Origin: Citrobacter sp. 18056
GTDB taxonomy: Bacteria; Pseudomonadota; Gammaproteobacteria; Enterobacterales; Enterobacteriaceae
Direction of reading: 5' to 3'
Assembly (NCBI GenBank): GCA_902706235.1
Contig: CACSJR010000021.1
Coordinates: 1 to 64,000 of the forward strand
Length of the DNA stretch: 64,000 nt
The notes under the pieces were generated by a model, which had not been told where the DNA came from, did not search any database, and was given only the letters and a program-made list of their open reading frames with translations. The translations under genes were made by a program, and so were the position numbers. Shown here piece after piece: positions 17,518-28,116 of this stretch (the stretch's first letter is position 1; every line of letters begins with the position of its first letter).

Positions 17518-18147
17518 CTACAGACGGTTAGCGAACTCATCCATAAATTGCAGGATCAGCGCCATCGATACGGCCCCCGGATCGCAGTGGCCAATCGCTC
17601 GTTCGCCAAGGTTTTTAGCGCGGCCAAAGCGGGCGACCATCGTGCTGGTTCCCTCTGCGCCCGCCATTGCTGCCTGCGCGCAGTGTGTGAGTGCTTCTGC
17701 TAAAGGTCGCTCACTCTCTATTCTGGCGCGTTCGGCGGCGGCGGCCAGTGCATCGACCATGGTTTTATCTCCCGGCAATGCGCCGCCACGCTGGTGGATG
17801 GCCTGCATGCCTGCAGCCAGCCAATCGGCGAGCGTTGCCGCGTCAAATTCCGTGTGGCCGGCCAGCGCTTTGCCGCCCGCACGGAATAGCGTCCCAAAGA
17901 TAGCGCCGGATGCGCCTCCCATACTGGTCATCAGGCGGGTGCCGCTTTGCAACAGGCAGTCGCCAATATCAACAGCAGCAAACCCCGGTGTGCTCAACAG
18001 GGTTTTCAACGCGGTAAAGCCACGTTTAATGCCGATTCCGTGATCGCCATCGCCGATCACCTGATCGAGCGCGGTCAGGCGTGGTTCACTGGCGATCATC
18101 GCTTCAGAGACGTACAGCAAGCAGTCGGTGAATTGTCGGGTATCCAT
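17518..18147 (-). CDS. dhaL: Dihydroxyacetone kinase nucleotide-binding subunit (DhaL2)
   Basis: A 209-residue DhaL with all family motifs: metal-binding aspartates Asp28, Asp33 and Asp35 in DQVIGDGDHG, the loop SMGGASGAIFG, and GERAIGHCDPGA near the C-terminus. It carries the bound nucleotide that donates phosphate to the substrate on DhaK. The start at 18147 is chosen because the gene then begins one base after dhaK with GGAGAAAATAAG upstream; the frame is open further but would overlap dhaK. No DhaM is present in the window. Confidence 0.88.
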   Translation of the reverse strand: MDTRQFTDCLLYVSEAMIASEPRLTALDQVIGDGDHGIGIKRGFTALKTLLSTPGFAAVDIGDCLLQSGTRLMTSMGGASGAIFGTLFRAGGKALAGHTEFDAATLADWLAAGMQAIHQRGGALPGDKTMVDALAAAAERARIESERPLAEALTHCAQAAMAGAEGTSTMVARFGRAKNLGERAIGHCDPGAVSMALILQFMDEFANRL

Positions 18148-18148
18148 C

Positions 18149-19153
18149 TTATTTTCTCCAGCCCAGGGTGTTGATGGGATAGTCGTACAGACGCTGCATT
18201 TCATCATCCAGGCGCAGCAGGCTCAGCGAAAAACCGGACATTTCCAGTGAGGTACAGAAGTGGCCAACCTGCACATCCCAGGTGGCGATATCGCGAGCTT
18301 CCAGCGAGAGGCTGACCTGACGCGTGACCACCATCAACTCGGTGTTGCTCAGCGCGCCCAGGTTATTAACGCAGACACAGACTCTGTCGCCCTGGACAAA
18401 TGGCAGATCGGCACACAGACGCTCTACCATCATCTCAACCAGCCCGGCGGTACGCGGCAACGGGATGCGGCACAGCCCCGGTTCGCCGTGAATACCAATA
18501 CCCAGTTCAATTTCGTTATCCTCCAGCGTGAAGTTAAAGGCATCGGACTGCGGCAACGCACAGCCACTCAGCGCCACGCCAATCGTGCGGGTATTGTGAT
18601 TCGCCTTTTGCGCCAGCGTTTCAAGTTCTGGCAGCGTATAGTGCTCAAACTGAGCCGCAGCCCCAGTCAGCTTATACAAAAACGCCAGGCCGCCGACGCC
18701 GCGGCGGTCAGAGAGTCTTTCCGGGGGCGCAGAGGCGATATCGTCGGTGGCGCGTACGGTTCGGCACTCAATACCTTCTTCGGCAAGGATTTCTGCGGCA
18801 ATGTCGAAATTCATGCCATCGCCTGAATAGTTGCCATAGAGGAACAGCACGCCATTGCCCTGATGAACCGCCCGGCTGACTTCGATTATCTGATCGGGAG
18901 AAGGGGAGGTGAAAACTTCGCCTATCGCACAGGCATCAATGCCGCCTTCACCGACAAAACCGGCGAAGGTTGGTTCGTGGCCGCTGCCACCGCCGCTGAC
19001 AATAACAGTTTGCGCACTGGATCCCATTGTGCGGTAGACCGCGCAGTATTCCGCTATGGCATTAATTTTACCCTGCCCGGCATACACCAGCCCCTCGATG
19101 ATTTCGCTGCGGATATTATCGGTGCTATTGAAAATCTTTTTGGGTTTATGCAT
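18149..19153 (-). CDS. dhaK: Dihydroxyacetone kinase substrate-binding subunit (DhaK2)
   Basis: A 334-residue DhaK. The complete motif GGGSGHEP is present (His59), with Asp112 in YSGD and the substrate-binding His222 in GIHGEPG. It pairs with the DhaL gene one base downstream. The pair is read toward the forward island and away from ilvY. The 175-base upstream stretch (19154-19328) holds its promoter region but no clear operator that I could recognise. The specific substrate may be dihydroxyacetone or another short ketose. Confidence 0.88.
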   Translation of the reverse strand: MHKPKKIFNSTDNIRSEIIEGLVYAGQGKINAIAEYCAVYRTMGSSAQTVIVSGGGSGHEPTFAGFVGEGGIDACAIGEVFTSPSPDQIIEVSRAVHQGNGVLFLYGNYSGDGMNFDIAAEILAEEGIECRTVRATDDIASAPPERLSDRRGVGGLAFLYKLTGAAAQFEHYTLPELETLAQKANHNTRTIGVALSGCALPQSDAFNFTLEDNEIELGIGIHGEPGLCRIPLPRTAGLVEMMVERLCADLPFVQGDRVCVCVNNLGALSNTELMVVTRQVSLSLEARDIATWDVQVGHFCTSLEMSGFSLSLLRLDDEMQRLYDYPINTLGWRK

Positions 19154-19328
19154 CGTCGCTTCCTTTTGTAAGGTACTGTTTCTTTAACGATGATTTTACC
19201 CGCAGCGCCCCTTCGGACCTGGCGCCTTTGATACCAATTAATCTCCAGGGAAAGGGGCATGATTTAAGGTTGCCTGTCACGGGGCCACTGAAATGATGAC
19301 GTCGATCGATTCGGCTGGCTGAGAAGGC

Positions 19329-20237
19329 TTACATACCTTCTTCGACTTTTCTCTTCAGAACAATATTCCAGAACGCATTCACTAGCGGCTCATGTAGCCG
19401 CTTTTTTTGTACGCACACGCCGAGCTCAAACGGGGTTTTTTCGTCGCTGCGCTCGAGGATCATCACGCGATTGCGCACCGGTTCAGGGCTGTTTTCCAGC
19501 ACGATTTCAGGGATAAGTGCCACGCCGCAGCCGAGCGCCACCATCGACACCATCGCTTCATGACCGCCGACGGTGGCGTAAATCGACGGATTGCTGATTT
19601 TATGGCGACGGAACCACAGCTCAATGCGGCGGCGTACCGGGCCTTGATCGGCCATGATAAACGGCACCGTTGACCAGTCGGGTTTCTCCTGCGCCACCTG
19701 CGTGCGTACCGGGCAGGCGAGCGCCGGGGCAATCAGCACTACCGCCAAATTCTCCAGCATCGAAAACGACACGGCGCCGGGGAGCGTTTCCGGTTTCCCG
19801 GCAATGGCTAAATCCGCCTCGCCGGTTACCACTTTTTCCATCGCATCGGCAGCATCGCCGGTGGTGAGTTTGATTTCCACGGAAGGATGCTCCGCGCGGA
19901 AGCGGTCCAGAATTGGTGGTAAATGGCTGTAGGCGGCGGTCACCGAACAAAACAGATGCAGTTCGCCGGAGAGCGACGGCCCTTTCTGGTCGATGGTGTG
20001 ACGCAGCTGCTGATACTGTAACAGCGTTTGTTGCGCGAAGGTGCGCAGTTCTTCACCGGCTTCGGTGAGGGTCACGGTGCGGTTATCGCGCACAAACAGC
20101 GCTTGCCCAAGATCTTCTTCCAGTCGCTGAATTTGTCGCGAAAGCGTGGAAGGACTGACGTGCATCGCTCGCGCGCTGCGGCCAAAGTGGCGACTTTCCG
20201 CCAGATGCAGGAAAGTTTTCAGATCGCGTAAATCCAC
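19329..20237 (-). CDS. ilvY: LysR-type activator IlvY
   Basis: A 302-residue LysR-type activator of ilvC. The helix-turn-helix is at about residues 10-40 (RHFGRSARAMHVSPSTLSRQIQRL). IlvY binds the ilvY-ilvC gap and is induced by acetolactate or acetohydroxybutyrate. The start is GTG 20237, giving VDLRDLKTF as in E. coli, with GAGGGG eight bases upstream; an upstream in-frame ATG would add 40 residues that run through the operator. The C-terminal tail is a few residues longer than the E. coli protein of 297. Confidence 0.95.
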   Translation of the reverse strand: MDLRDLKTFLHLAESRHFGRSARAMHVSPSTLSRQIQRLEEDLGQALFVRDNRTVTLTEAGEELRTFAQQTLLQYQQLRHTIDQKGPSLSGELHLFCSVTAAYSHLPPILDRFRAEHPSVEIKLTTGDAADAMEKVVTGEADLAIAGKPETLPGAVSFSMLENLAVVLIAPALACPVRTQVAQEKPDWSTVPFIMADQGPVRRRIELWFRRHKISNPSIYATVGGHEAMVSMVALGCGVALIPEIVLENSPEPVRNRVMILERSDEKTPFELGVCVQKKRLHEPLVNAFWNIVLKRKVEEGM

Positions 20238-20387
20238 AGAAACACCCCTCGATTTTATATTGCATAAATTGCAACGTGATGTTGTGAATATATCAATTTC
20301 CGCAATGAATTTCCTGTTGTAATGTGGGTTCAATCTCGCAAAACGCGAACCGAACAATAAGACAGTACAACATCACGAGGTATCACC
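20238..20387. promoter_or_regulatory. ilvY-ilvC divergent control region
   Basis: A 150-base gap with divergent promoters. TTGCATAAATTGCAA (20260-20274) is an inverted repeat of the LysR T-N11-A form and fits an IlvY operator next to ilvY. A second AT-rich half-repeat follows nearer ilvC (around 20282-20310). Confidence 0.7.
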
Positions 20388-21863
20388 ATGGCTAACTACT
20401 TTAATACACTGAATCTGCGCCAGCAGCTGGCACAACTGGGCAAATGCCGCTTCATGGCGCGTGATGAATTCGCCGATGGCGCGAGCTACCTTCAGGGTAA
20501 AAAAGTGGTCATCGTCGGCTGTGGCGCGCAGGGTCTGAACCAGGGCCTGAACATGCGTGACTCCGGTCTGGATATCGCTTACGCCCTGCGTAAAGAAGCG
20601 ATTGCTGAAAAGCGCGCGTCATGGCGTAAAGCGACCGAAAACGGTTTCAAAGTAGGCACTTACGAAGAGCTGGTTCCACAGGCAGACCTGGTTGTTAACC
20701 TGACGCCAGATAAGCAGCACTCAGACGTTGTGCGTTCCGTACAGCCGCTGATGAAAGATGGCGCCGCGCTGGGTTACTCCCACGGCTTCAACATCGTGGA
20801 AGTGGGCGAGCAGATCCGTAAAGACATCACCGTGGTCATGGTGGCGCCGAAGTGTCCTGGTACCGAAGTGCGTGAAGAATACAAACGTGGTTTCGGTGTA
20901 CCGACGCTGATCGCCGTTCACCCGGAAAACGATCCGAAAGGCGAAGGCATGGCGATTGCTAAAGCCTGGGCGGCTGCCACCGGTGGTCATCGTGCTGGTG
21001 TGCTCGAGTCTTCCTTCGTTGCAGAAGTGAAATCTGACCTGATGGGTGAGCAGACTATCCTGTGCGGTATGCTGCAGGCGGGTTCTCTGCTGTGCTTCGA
21101 CAAGCTGGTGGCCGAGGGGACTGACCCGGCTTATGCAGAAAAACTGATTCAGTTCGGCTGGGAAACCACCACCGAAGCGCTGAAGCAGGGCGGTATCACC
21201 CTGATGATGGACCGTCTGTCTAACCCGGCGAAAGTCCGTGCATTCGCGCTGTCCGAGCAGCTGAAAGAAATCATGGCCCCGCTTTTCCAGAAACATATGG
21301 ACGACATCATCTCCGGCGAATTCTCCTCCGGCATGATGGCTGACTGGGCAAACGACGATAAAAAACTGCTGACCTGGCGTGAAGAGACCGGTAAAACCGC
21401 GTTCGAAACTGCGCCGCAGTTTGACGGTAAAATCAGCGAGCAGGAGTACTTCGATAAAGGCGTGCTGATGATTGCAATGGTGAAAGCGGGCGTTGAGCTG
21501 GCATTCGAAACCATGGTGGATTCCGGCATCATCGAAGAGTCTGCTTACTATGAATCACTGCACGAGCTGCCGCTGATTGCGAACACCATCGCCCGTAAGC
21601 GTCTGTATGAAATGAACGTGGTTATCTCTGATACCGCTGAGTACGGCAACTACCTGTTCTCTTACGCATGCGTTCCGCTGCTGAAAGAGTTCATGACCAC
21701 GCTGCAAACTGGCGACCTGGGTAAAGCGATTGCTGAAGGCGCGGTAGATAACGCTCAACTGCGTGATGTGAACGAAGCGATTCGCAGCCACGAGATTGAA
21801 ACCGTTGGCAAGAAACTGCGCGGTTATATGAAAGATATGAAGCGTATTGCGGTAGCAAGCTAA
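20388..21863 (+). CDS. ilvC: Ketol-acid reductoisomerase (NADP+), class II
   Basis: A 491-residue class II enzyme. It isomerises and reduces acetolactate or acetohydroxybutyrate using NADPH and magnesium. The Rossmann motif [14 protein letters not shown] is at about residues 35-50, followed by arginine-rich NADPH specificity residues, and two C-terminal knotted domains typical of the long form. The start has GAGG seven bases upstream. The gene is monocistronic, divergent from ilvY and activated by it. Confidence 0.97.
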   Translation: MANYFNTLNLRQQLAQLGKCRFMARDEFADGASYLQGKKVVIVGCGAQGLNQGLNMRDSGLDIAYALRKEAIAEKRASWRKATENGFKVGTYEELVPQADLVVNLTPDKQHSDVVRSVQPLMKDGAALGYSHGFNIVEVGEQIRKDITVVMVAPKCPGTEVREEYKRGFGVPTLIAVHPENDPKGEGMAIAKAWAAATGGHRAGVLESSFVAEVKSDLMGEQTILCGMLQAGSLLCFDKLVAEGTDPAYAEKLIQFGWETTTEALKQGGITLMMDRLSNPAKVRAFALSEQLKEIMAPLFQKHMDDIISGEFSSGMMADWANDDKKLLTWREETGKTAFETAPQFDGKISEQEYFDKGVLMIAMVKAGVELAFETMVDSGIIEESAYYESLHELPLIANTIARKRLYEMNVVISDTAEYGNYLFSYACVPLLKEFMTTLQTGDLGKAIAEGAVDNAQLRDVNEAIRSHEIETVGKKLRGYMKDMKRIAVAS

Positions 21864-21869
21864 AAAATT

Positions 21870-21901
21870 GTGTCGGGTGGCGCTTCGCTTACCCGACCTA
21901 C
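21870..21901 (+). repeat. REP-like element after ilvC
   Basis: GTCGGGTGGCGCTTCGCTTACCCGAC has the layout of enterobacterial REP (PU) sequences: an outer stem GTCGGGT/ACCCGAC, the inner GGCG...CGCTTA core, and a following CTAC-like tail. Confidence 0.7.
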
Positions 21902-21909
21902 TCATTCGT

Positions 21910-21945
21910 AGGCCCGGCCAGCGCTTAGCGCCGCCGGGCTTTTTA

Positions 21946-21946
<1 letters not shown>
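21910..21946. terminator. Terminator between ilvC and ppiC, REP-derived
   Basis: The hairpin GCCCGGC ... GCCGGGC is followed by TTTTTATT. The flanking GTAGGCCCGGC is the usual REP tail, so the terminator appears to be formed from a second REP unit. It serves ilvC and touches the ppiC stop codon region. Confidence 0.75.
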
Positions 21947-22401
<455 letters not shown>

Positions 22402-22435
22402 GTTTCGGCCCTCCCGTTTTTCATTGAGTGACCCT

Positions 22436-24457
22436 ATGCGTTTAAATCCCGGACAACAACAAGCCGTCGAATTCGTCACCGGACCCTGCCTGGTGCTGGC
22501 GGGAGCGGGATCGGGCAAGACGCGCGTGATCACTAATAAAATTGCGCACCTGATCCATCAGTGTGGCTATCAGGCGAAGCATATCGCCGCTGTGACCTTT
22601 ACCAACAAAGCCGCGCGCGAAATGAAAGAACGTGTCGCACAGACGATAGAGCGTAAAGAGGCACGCGGCCTGATGATCTCCACGTTCCATACCCTGGGGC
22701 TGGAAATCATTAAACGCGAGTTTGCTGCACTGGGGATGAAATCCAACTTTTCCCTATTCGACGATACCGATCAGGTTGGGCTACTGAAAGAGCTCACGGA
22801 AGGGCTGATTGACGACGATAAAGTGGTGCTTCAGCAGCTGATCTCGACGATCTCCAACTGGAAAAACGATCTGATGACGCCGCAACAAGCCGCGGCGCAG
22901 GCTAATGGCGAGCGCGATCGTATTTTTGCTCACTGCTACGGGCTGTACGACGCGCACATGAAAGCCTGCAATGTGTTGGATTTCGACGATCTGATCCTGC
23001 TGCCGACGCTGCTGCTGCAACGCAATGAAGAAGTGCGCGAGCGCTGGCAGAACAAGATTCGTTATCTGCTGGTGGATGAATATCAGGATACCAACACCAG
23101 CCAGTACGAGTTGGTGAAACTGCTGGTGGGCAGCCGGGCACGGTTTACGGTGGTGGGCGATGACGACCAGTCGATTTACTCCTGGCGTGGTGCGCGCCCG
23201 CAAAACCTGGTGCTGTTGAGCCAGGACTTCCCGAAACTGCAGGTGATTAAGCTCGAGCAGAATTACCGTTCTTCTGAACGTATTCTGAAAGCGGCCAACA
23301 TCCTGATTGCCAATAACCCGCACGTTTTTGAAAAGAAACTCTTTTCTGAATTGGGCTACGGTACAGAACTCAAAGTGCTGAGCGCAAATCATGAAGAACA
23401 CGAAGCTGAACGCGTCGCTGGCGAACTGATCGCTCATCACTTCATCAATAAAACGGCCTATAAGGATTATGCGATCCTCTATCGCGGTAACCATCAGTCG
23501 CGGGTGTTTGAAAAGCTTCTGATGCAAAACCGTATTCCGTACCGTATTTCTGGCGGAACGTCATTTTTCTCACGTCCTGAAATCAAGGACCTGCTCGCCT
23601 ATCTGCGTGTGCTGACCAACCCGGATGATGACAGCGCATTTCTGCGGATCGTGAATACGCCGAAGCGTGAAATTGGTCCCGCAACGTTACAGAAGTTGGG
23701 TGAATGGGCAACCACCCGCAGTAAAAGCATGTTTGCCGCCAGTTTTGATATGGGACTGACGCAAACGCTGACCGGGCGCGGCTATGAATCTCTGACCCGA
23801 TTTACTCACTGGCTGGGTGAAGTTCAGCGTCTGGCGGAGCGCGAACCTATCGCGGCGGTACGCGATCTGATTCACGGCATCGACTACGAGTCCTGGCTGT
23901 TTGAAACCTCGCCAAGTCCGAAAGCGGCTGAAATGCGCATGAAAAACGTCAACACCCTGTTTGGCTGGATGACGGAAATGCTCGAAGGCTCTGACCTGGA
24001 AGAGCCGATGACGCTGACGCAGGTCGTTACCCGTTTCACCCTGCGCGACATGATGGAACGTGGCGAAAGCGACGAAGATCTCGATCAGGTCCAGCTGATG
24101 ACGCTGCACGCGTCAAAGGGTCTGGAGTTCCCGTATGTGTATCTGGTGGGGATGGAAGAGGGTCTGCTCCCGCATCAGAGCAGTATCGACGAAGATAACG
24201 TCGATGAAGAGCGCCGCCTGGCCTACGTAGGGATCACTCGTGCGCAGAAAGAGCTGACTTTTACGCTGTGCAAAGAGCGTCGTCAGTACGGCGAGCTGGT
24301 GCGTCCGGAGCCGAGCCGTTTTCTGCTGGAGTTACCGCAGGACGATATCATCTGGGAGCAGGAGCGTAAGGTGGTGTCGCCGGAAGAGCGGATGCACAAA
24401 GGGCAGGCGAATGTCGCCAACATTAAAGCCATGCTGGCCAAAGCGAAGGCGAAATAG
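22436..24457 (+). CDS. rep: ATP-dependent DNA helicase Rep
   Basis: A 673-residue superfamily 1A 3'-5' helicase that clears protein roadblocks ahead of replication forks and binds DnaB in E. coli. Motifs in order: Walker A AGAGSGKT (about 22-29), motif Ia TFTNKAA, motif II DEYQDTN, motif [16 protein letters not shown], motif IV EQNYRSS, motif [12 protein letters not shown] and motif [10 protein letters not shown]. The start MRLNPGQQQ equals the E. coli N-terminus. An in-frame ATG at 22388 would add 16 residues encoded partly by the ERIC element and has no ribosome site. The stop abuts that of gppA with no gap. Confidence 0.97.
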   Translation: MRLNPGQQQAVEFVTGPCLVLAGAGSGKTRVITNKIAHLIHQCGYQAKHIAAVTFTNKAAREMKERVAQTIERKEARGLMISTFHTLGLEIIKREFAALGMKSNFSLFDDTDQVGLLKELTEGLIDDDKVVLQQLISTISNWKNDLMTPQQAAAQANGERDRIFAHCYGLYDAHMKACNVLDFDDLILLPTLLLQRNEEVRERWQNKIRYLLVDEYQDTNTSQYELVKLLVGSRARFTVVGDDDQSIYSWRGARPQNLVLLSQDFPKLQVIKLEQNYRSSERILKAANILIANNPHVFEKKLFSELGYGTELKVLSANHEEHEAERVAGELIAHHFINKTAYKDYAILYRGNHQSRVFEKLLMQNRIPYRISGGTSFFSRPEIKDLLAYLRVLTNPDDDSAFLRIVNTPKREIGPATLQKLGEWATTRSKSMFAASFDMGLTQTLTGRGYESLTRFTHWLGEVQRLAEREPIAAVRDLIHGIDYESWLFETSPSPKAAEMRMKNVNTLFGWMTEMLEGSDLEEPMTLTQVVTRFTLRDMMERGESDEDLDQVQLMTLHASKGLEFPYVYLVGMEEGLLPHQSSIDEDNVDEERRLAYVGITRAQKELTFTLCKERRQYGELVRPEPSRFLLELPQDDIIWEQERKVVSPEERMHKGQANVANIKAMLAKAKAK

Positions 24458-25939
24458 TTAGTCGACGATCAATGGCCAGTGGACATAACTCTGCCACTGG
24501 CTTTCCTGCAATACCAGTTCCGCACCGAGCGGATGGTTCGCCAGCCAGCCTGACGGCAGCGTCAGGGTCAACGTTTCCCCTTCCACGCTAAGCGCAATGT
24601 CTGGCAGCAGGTCGTCCCGGCGGCGGCCTGCAAACAGGATAGCCAGGCGCAGCAAACGGCAAAGCCTATCGGCTACGCGCGGCGGAACGGCATTTTGCTG
24701 ATGCAGCGAGGGCAGGTCGACGGGGTTAGTTTGATTGAGCACCAGCGTTGCCAGCAGCTTTTTCTGCGCAGGCGTAAAGCCGGGGAGATCAAGATTGCGC
24801 ACCAGATAGGCAGCATGCTGCGGGGCCTGTTTGAAATCGACGCTCAGGCCAATTTCGTGCAGATGGCAGGCGCTAAGCAGTAAATCACGGCTTAACGGTT
24901 CAATTTCCCAGCTTTTCTCACACTGATCGACGAGATGAGAGGCTAACTGCGCCACGCGCTGAGCCTGTTCGGTATCGACCATAAAACGCCGCTGAATATT
25001 ACGCAGCGTACGGCTGCGAATGTCCTGATCGACAGACAGATGCAGCATGCCGTAAACCAGACCTTCGCGCAGGGCGCCACCCGCGAGGGTCATGCACTGG
25101 ATATCCAGTTCGCTGAAAATGGCCAGTAAAATGGCCAGTCCGCTTGGGAACACCAACGCCCGTTCGAGTGTCAGGCCTTCAATCTCGAGCTCTTCCAGAC
25201 GACCACACTGAATCGCGCGTTGTTTGAGCTGTTGCAGCTTGGCGAGCGTAATGCGTTCATCCATGCCCTGCGCCATCATGATTTCCTGCAACGCCTGAAC
25301 GGTACCGGATGCGCCTACGCAGATTTTCCAGCCGTGCTGACGAAGTTCGTCGGCGACTGGACGCAGCACTTCGCGTGCGGCCTGCTCGGCGGCATCAAAA
25401 TGGGCGTGTTCGAGATTTCGGTCAGTAAAGAAGCGTTCGAGCCAGGTTACGCAGCCCATCGACAGGCTGAAAAGAGAGGTGGTTTGGGCACTTGTGCCGG
25501 TCACCAGTTCAGTACTGGCTCCGCCGATATCCACCACCAGACGGCGGTCGTCGCCCCCGGTGGTGTGCGCCACGCCCTGATAAATCAGGCGCGCTTCTTC
25601 TTCGCCACTGATCACCTGCACCGGGCAACCGAGGATTTTCTGTGCTCTGGCAAGAAAGGCATCGGCGTTAACGGCCAGACGCAACGTGGCGGTTGCCACG
25701 ACACGGATTTGTGCGTGCGGGATATCTTGCAAACGTTCGGCAAACAAACGCAGGCATTGCCAGCCTCGTTCCATGGCTTCTGGCGACAACGTGTTATCGC
25801 TGTTCAATCCGGCGGCCAGCCTGACCTTGCGCTTAATGCGTGTCAGGGTCTGAATGCTCCCCGCCACTTCGCGCACAACCAGCATATGAAAACTATTGGA
25901 ACCGAGATCTATTGCTGCGTATAGCGAAGAGGCGTTCAT
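24458..25939 (-). CDS. gppA: Guanosine pentaphosphate / exopolyphosphate phosphatase
   Basis: A 493-residue Ppx/GppA protein that hydrolyses pppGpp to ppGpp and long polyphosphate. The ASKHA phosphate motifs are visible: [13 protein letters not shown] near the N-terminus and [14 protein letters not shown] around residue 140, with an HD-like C-terminal part ([13 protein letters not shown]). The start at 25939 is chosen because AGGATGAAGTGT precedes it at a normal distance; an ATG nine bases further up sits on the ribosome site itself. It lies 91 bases after rhlB on the same strand. Confidence 0.95.
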   Translation of the reverse strand: MNASSLYAAIDLGSNSFHMLVVREVAGSIQTLTRIKRKVRLAAGLNSDNTLSPEAMERGWQCLRLFAERLQDIPHAQIRVVATATLRLAVNADAFLARAQKILGCPVQVISGEEEARLIYQGVAHTTGGDDRRLVVDIGGASTELVTGTSAQTTSLFSLSMGCVTWLERFFTDRNLEHAHFDAAEQAAREVLRPVADELRQHGWKICVGASGTVQALQEIMMAQGMDERITLAKLQQLKQRAIQCGRLEELEIEGLTLERALVFPSGLAILLAIFSELDIQCMTLAGGALREGLVYGMLHLSVDQDIRSRTLRNIQRRFMVDTEQAQRVAQLASHLVDQCEKSWEIEPLSRDLLLSACHLHEIGLSVDFKQAPQHAAYLVRNLDLPGFTPAQKKLLATLVLNQTNPVDLPSLHQQNAVPPRVADRLCRLLRLAILFAGRRRDDLLPDIALSVEGETLTLTLPSGWLANHPLGAELVLQESQWQSYVHWPLIVD

Positions 25940-26030
25940 ACACTTCATCCTTCAACCTGTCTCTGCGTTGGATTCATACTCTTGGTGCCGTGATACAGGT
26001 TGGAGGATTTTGTGTATGCCATAGGCCTGC

Positions 26031-27302
26031 TTAACCTGAACGACGACGGTTGCGCGGTGCGCCGCCACCAGAACGGCGTGGACCGTTACCTGGACGTGTG
26101 CGCGTCAGGCGCAATGCCTTCGGCAAATCGCTCATCAGCGCATCCGGGTTGTACTTGCTCTGCGGAATCGAGTGACCGATATAGGTTTCGATAGCCGGCA
26201 GGTTCAGCGCGTACTCTTCACAAGCGAGGCTGATGGAGTGGCCGCTGAGGCCAGCACGACCGGTACGACCAATACGGTGAACGTAATCTTCGCAATCATC
26301 TGGCAGATCGTAGTTAAAGACGTGAGTCACGGCAGGAATGTGCAGGCCGCGGGCAGCAACGTCAGTCGCGACCAGAATATCGAGATCACCACGGGTAAAT
26401 TCATCCAGAATACGCAGGCGTTTTTTCTGCGCCACGTCGCCGGTCAGCAGACCAACGCGGTGACCATCGGCAGCCAAATGGCCCCATACGTCTTCGCAGC
26501 GGTGCTTGGTGTTGGCAAAAATGATGGCGCGATCTGGCCACTCTTCTTCGATTAGCGTTTGCAGCAGGCGCATTTTCTCGTCGTTAGACGGATAGAAGAG
26601 TTCTTCTTTGATGCGGTGCCCGGTTTTCTGCTCCGGTTCCACTTCCACATACTCGGCGTTGTTCATTTGCTCGAACGCGAGTTCACGTACGCGGTAAGAA
26701 AGGGTCGCAGAGAACAGCATGTTCAGACGTTGGTTAGCCTGTGGCATGCGACGGAACAGCCAGCGGATATCTTTAATAAAGCCCAGATCGTACATACGAT
26801 CCGCTTCATCCAGCACGACAACCTGAATTGCCGCCAGGTTGATGTAATTCTGTTTTGCGTAGTCAATGAGGCGACCGGTGGTACCGATCAGAATGTCGAC
26901 GCCGCTTTCCAGTACTTTAAGTTGTTTGTCGTAACCGTCGCCGCCGTAAGCGAGACCCAGCTTCAGGCCGGTGGCCGCTGCCAACGGTTCTGCATCAGCA
27001 TGGATTTGAACAGCCAGTTCACGCGTTGGAGCCATAATCAGCGCACGCGGTTGGTTAACCTGGCGGTTCTCAGCAGCAGGGTGAGAGAGAAGGTAATGGA
27101 ACGTTGACGTCAGAAACGCCATCGTTTTGCCGGTTCCGGTTTGCGCCTGTCCTGCAACATCACGTCCTGCCAGTGTCAGCGGGAGTGCGAGTGCCTGAAT
27201 AGGAGTGCAATGATGAAACCCTTTCTTTTCAAGGGCTTCAATCACCTGAGGGTGCAGGGCGAAGTCGGAAAACTTCTGTTCAGTTAAATGTGTTTTGCTC
27301 AT
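26031..27302 (-). CDS. rhlB: DEAD-box RNA helicase RhlB
   Basis: A 423-residue DEAD-box helicase, the ATP-driven RNA-unwinding partner of RNase E and PNPase in the degradosome. Motifs: Q motif [21 protein letters not shown] (I), PTRELAVQ (Ia), DEAD (II), SAT (III) and [10 protein letters not shown] (VI). The C-terminal tail from residue 395 is rich in Arg, Gly and Pro, as in the family. It is divergent from trxA. Confidence 0.97.
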   Translation of the reverse strand: MSKTHLTEQKFSDFALHPQVIEALEKKGFHHCTPIQALALPLTLAGRDVAGQAQTGTGKTMAFLTSTFHYLLSHPAAENRQVNQPRALIMAPTRELAVQIHADAEPLAAATGLKLGLAYGGDGYDKQLKVLESGVDILIGTTGRLIDYAKQNYINLAAIQVVVLDEADRMYDLGFIKDIRWLFRRMPQANQRLNMLFSATLSYRVRELAFEQMNNAEYVEVEPEQKTGHRIKEELFYPSNDEKMRLLQTLIEEEWPDRAIIFANTKHRCEDVWGHLAADGHRVGLLTGDVAQKKRLRILDEFTRGDLDILVATDVAARGLHIPAVTHVFNYDLPDDCEDYVHRIGRTGRAGLSGHSISLACEEYALNLPAIETYIGHSIPQSKYNPDALMSDLPKALRLTRTRPGNGPRRSGGGAPRNRRRSG

Positions 27303-27454
27303 AGTGTGGTAGAATATCAGCTTACTATTGCATTAAGAAAGCGTATCCGGTGAAATAACGCCAACCTTTTAGTTGGCTAAAGCAACATCAACATGACGTT
27401 GATAGTTGATTAATGCTACACCAACACACCAGGCTTATTCCTGTGGAGTTATAT

Positions 27455-27784
27455 ATGAGCGATAAAATTATTCACCTGACTGACGATAGTTTTGACACGG
27501 ACGTACTCAAAGCTGACGGGGTTACCCTCGTTGATTTCTGGGCAGAGTGGTGTGGTCCGTGCAAAATGATTGCCCCGATTCTGGATGAAATCGCTGAAGA
27601 GTTCGAAGGTAAGCTGACCGTTGCAAAACTGAACATCGACCAGAACCCGGGCACTGCGCCGAAATACGGCATTCGCGGTATCCCAACTCTGCTGCTGTTC
27701 AAAAACGGTGAAGTCGCCGCGACCAAAGTGGGTGCGTTGTCTAAAGGCCAGCTGAAAGAATTCCTCGAAGCAAACCTCGCCTGA
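27455..27784 (+). CDS. trxA: Thioredoxin 1
   Basis: A 109-residue thioredoxin, the same length as E. coli TrxA. The redox pair is Cys33-Gly-Pro-Cys36 in AEWCGPCKM, and the cis-proline segment is RGIPTLLLF. It reduces disulfides of ribonucleotide reductase and many other proteins. The start is ATG 27455 with GTGGAG seven bases upstream; the frame is open upstream to 27413 without a ribosome site. Confidence 0.98.
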   Translation: MSDKIIHLTDDSFDTDVLKADGVTLVDFWAEWCGPCKMIAPILDEIAEEFEGKLTVAKLNIDQNPGTAPKYGIRGIPTLLLFKNGEVAATKVGALSKGQLKEFLEANLA

Positions 27785-27958
27785 TCCAGTACTGGGTTGA
27801 TGTGGCGTCCGCTGTTCCGAAAATGTCGGGACCGCTGGACGCCCGCCCTGAGTCGTGCTAAGTTAACGTTGACTTCGTTTTAAACATACCTTATGTAGTT
27901 TGAATCTGATTTAGCCAATACTTCCCGTACCACATCTTTATACGCGTGAAGTTGATAG

Positions 27959-28042
27959 ATTCCAGGCATATCACTCTTTCCGTCTCGTCGTTTCAGTTCT
28001 GCGTCCTTTCCTTTGACCAGGCAGCGTACAGGCATGAGTTGA
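27959..28042 (+). pseudogene. rhoL: rho leader peptide relic (rhoL)
   Basis: The frame 27959-28042 reads IPGISLFPSRRFSSASFPLT then RQRTGMS and stop. Compared with the E. coli RhoL peptide as I recall it (33 residues, ...SSLNPSCRFSSAYSP..TRQRKDMS..), about 60% of positions match over 27 residues. The first residues are missing: TGA and TAG codons lie directly upstream in frame, so there is no ATG, GTG or TTG start, only ATT at 27959. Either the peptide starts at ATT or the leader frame is broken here. The surrounding 330 bases (27785-28116) form the long untranslated leader of rho, where Rho regulates its own transcript in E. coli. Confidence 0.55.
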
Positions 28043-28116
28043 TGGCCGTAAACAGGCATGGATGACCCTGCCATACCATTCACAACATACGTTCGAGATT
28101 TACCCCTCACACCACT

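Noticed and set aside
27946-28062. A 38-codon GTG frame overlapping the rhoL relic in another frame
   Set aside because: The amino acid text resembles nothing known to me, while the other frame resembles RhoL.
27880-28110. A 76-codon minus-strand frame in the rho leader
   Set aside because: Antisense to the conserved rho leader, no recognisable family and no good start signals.
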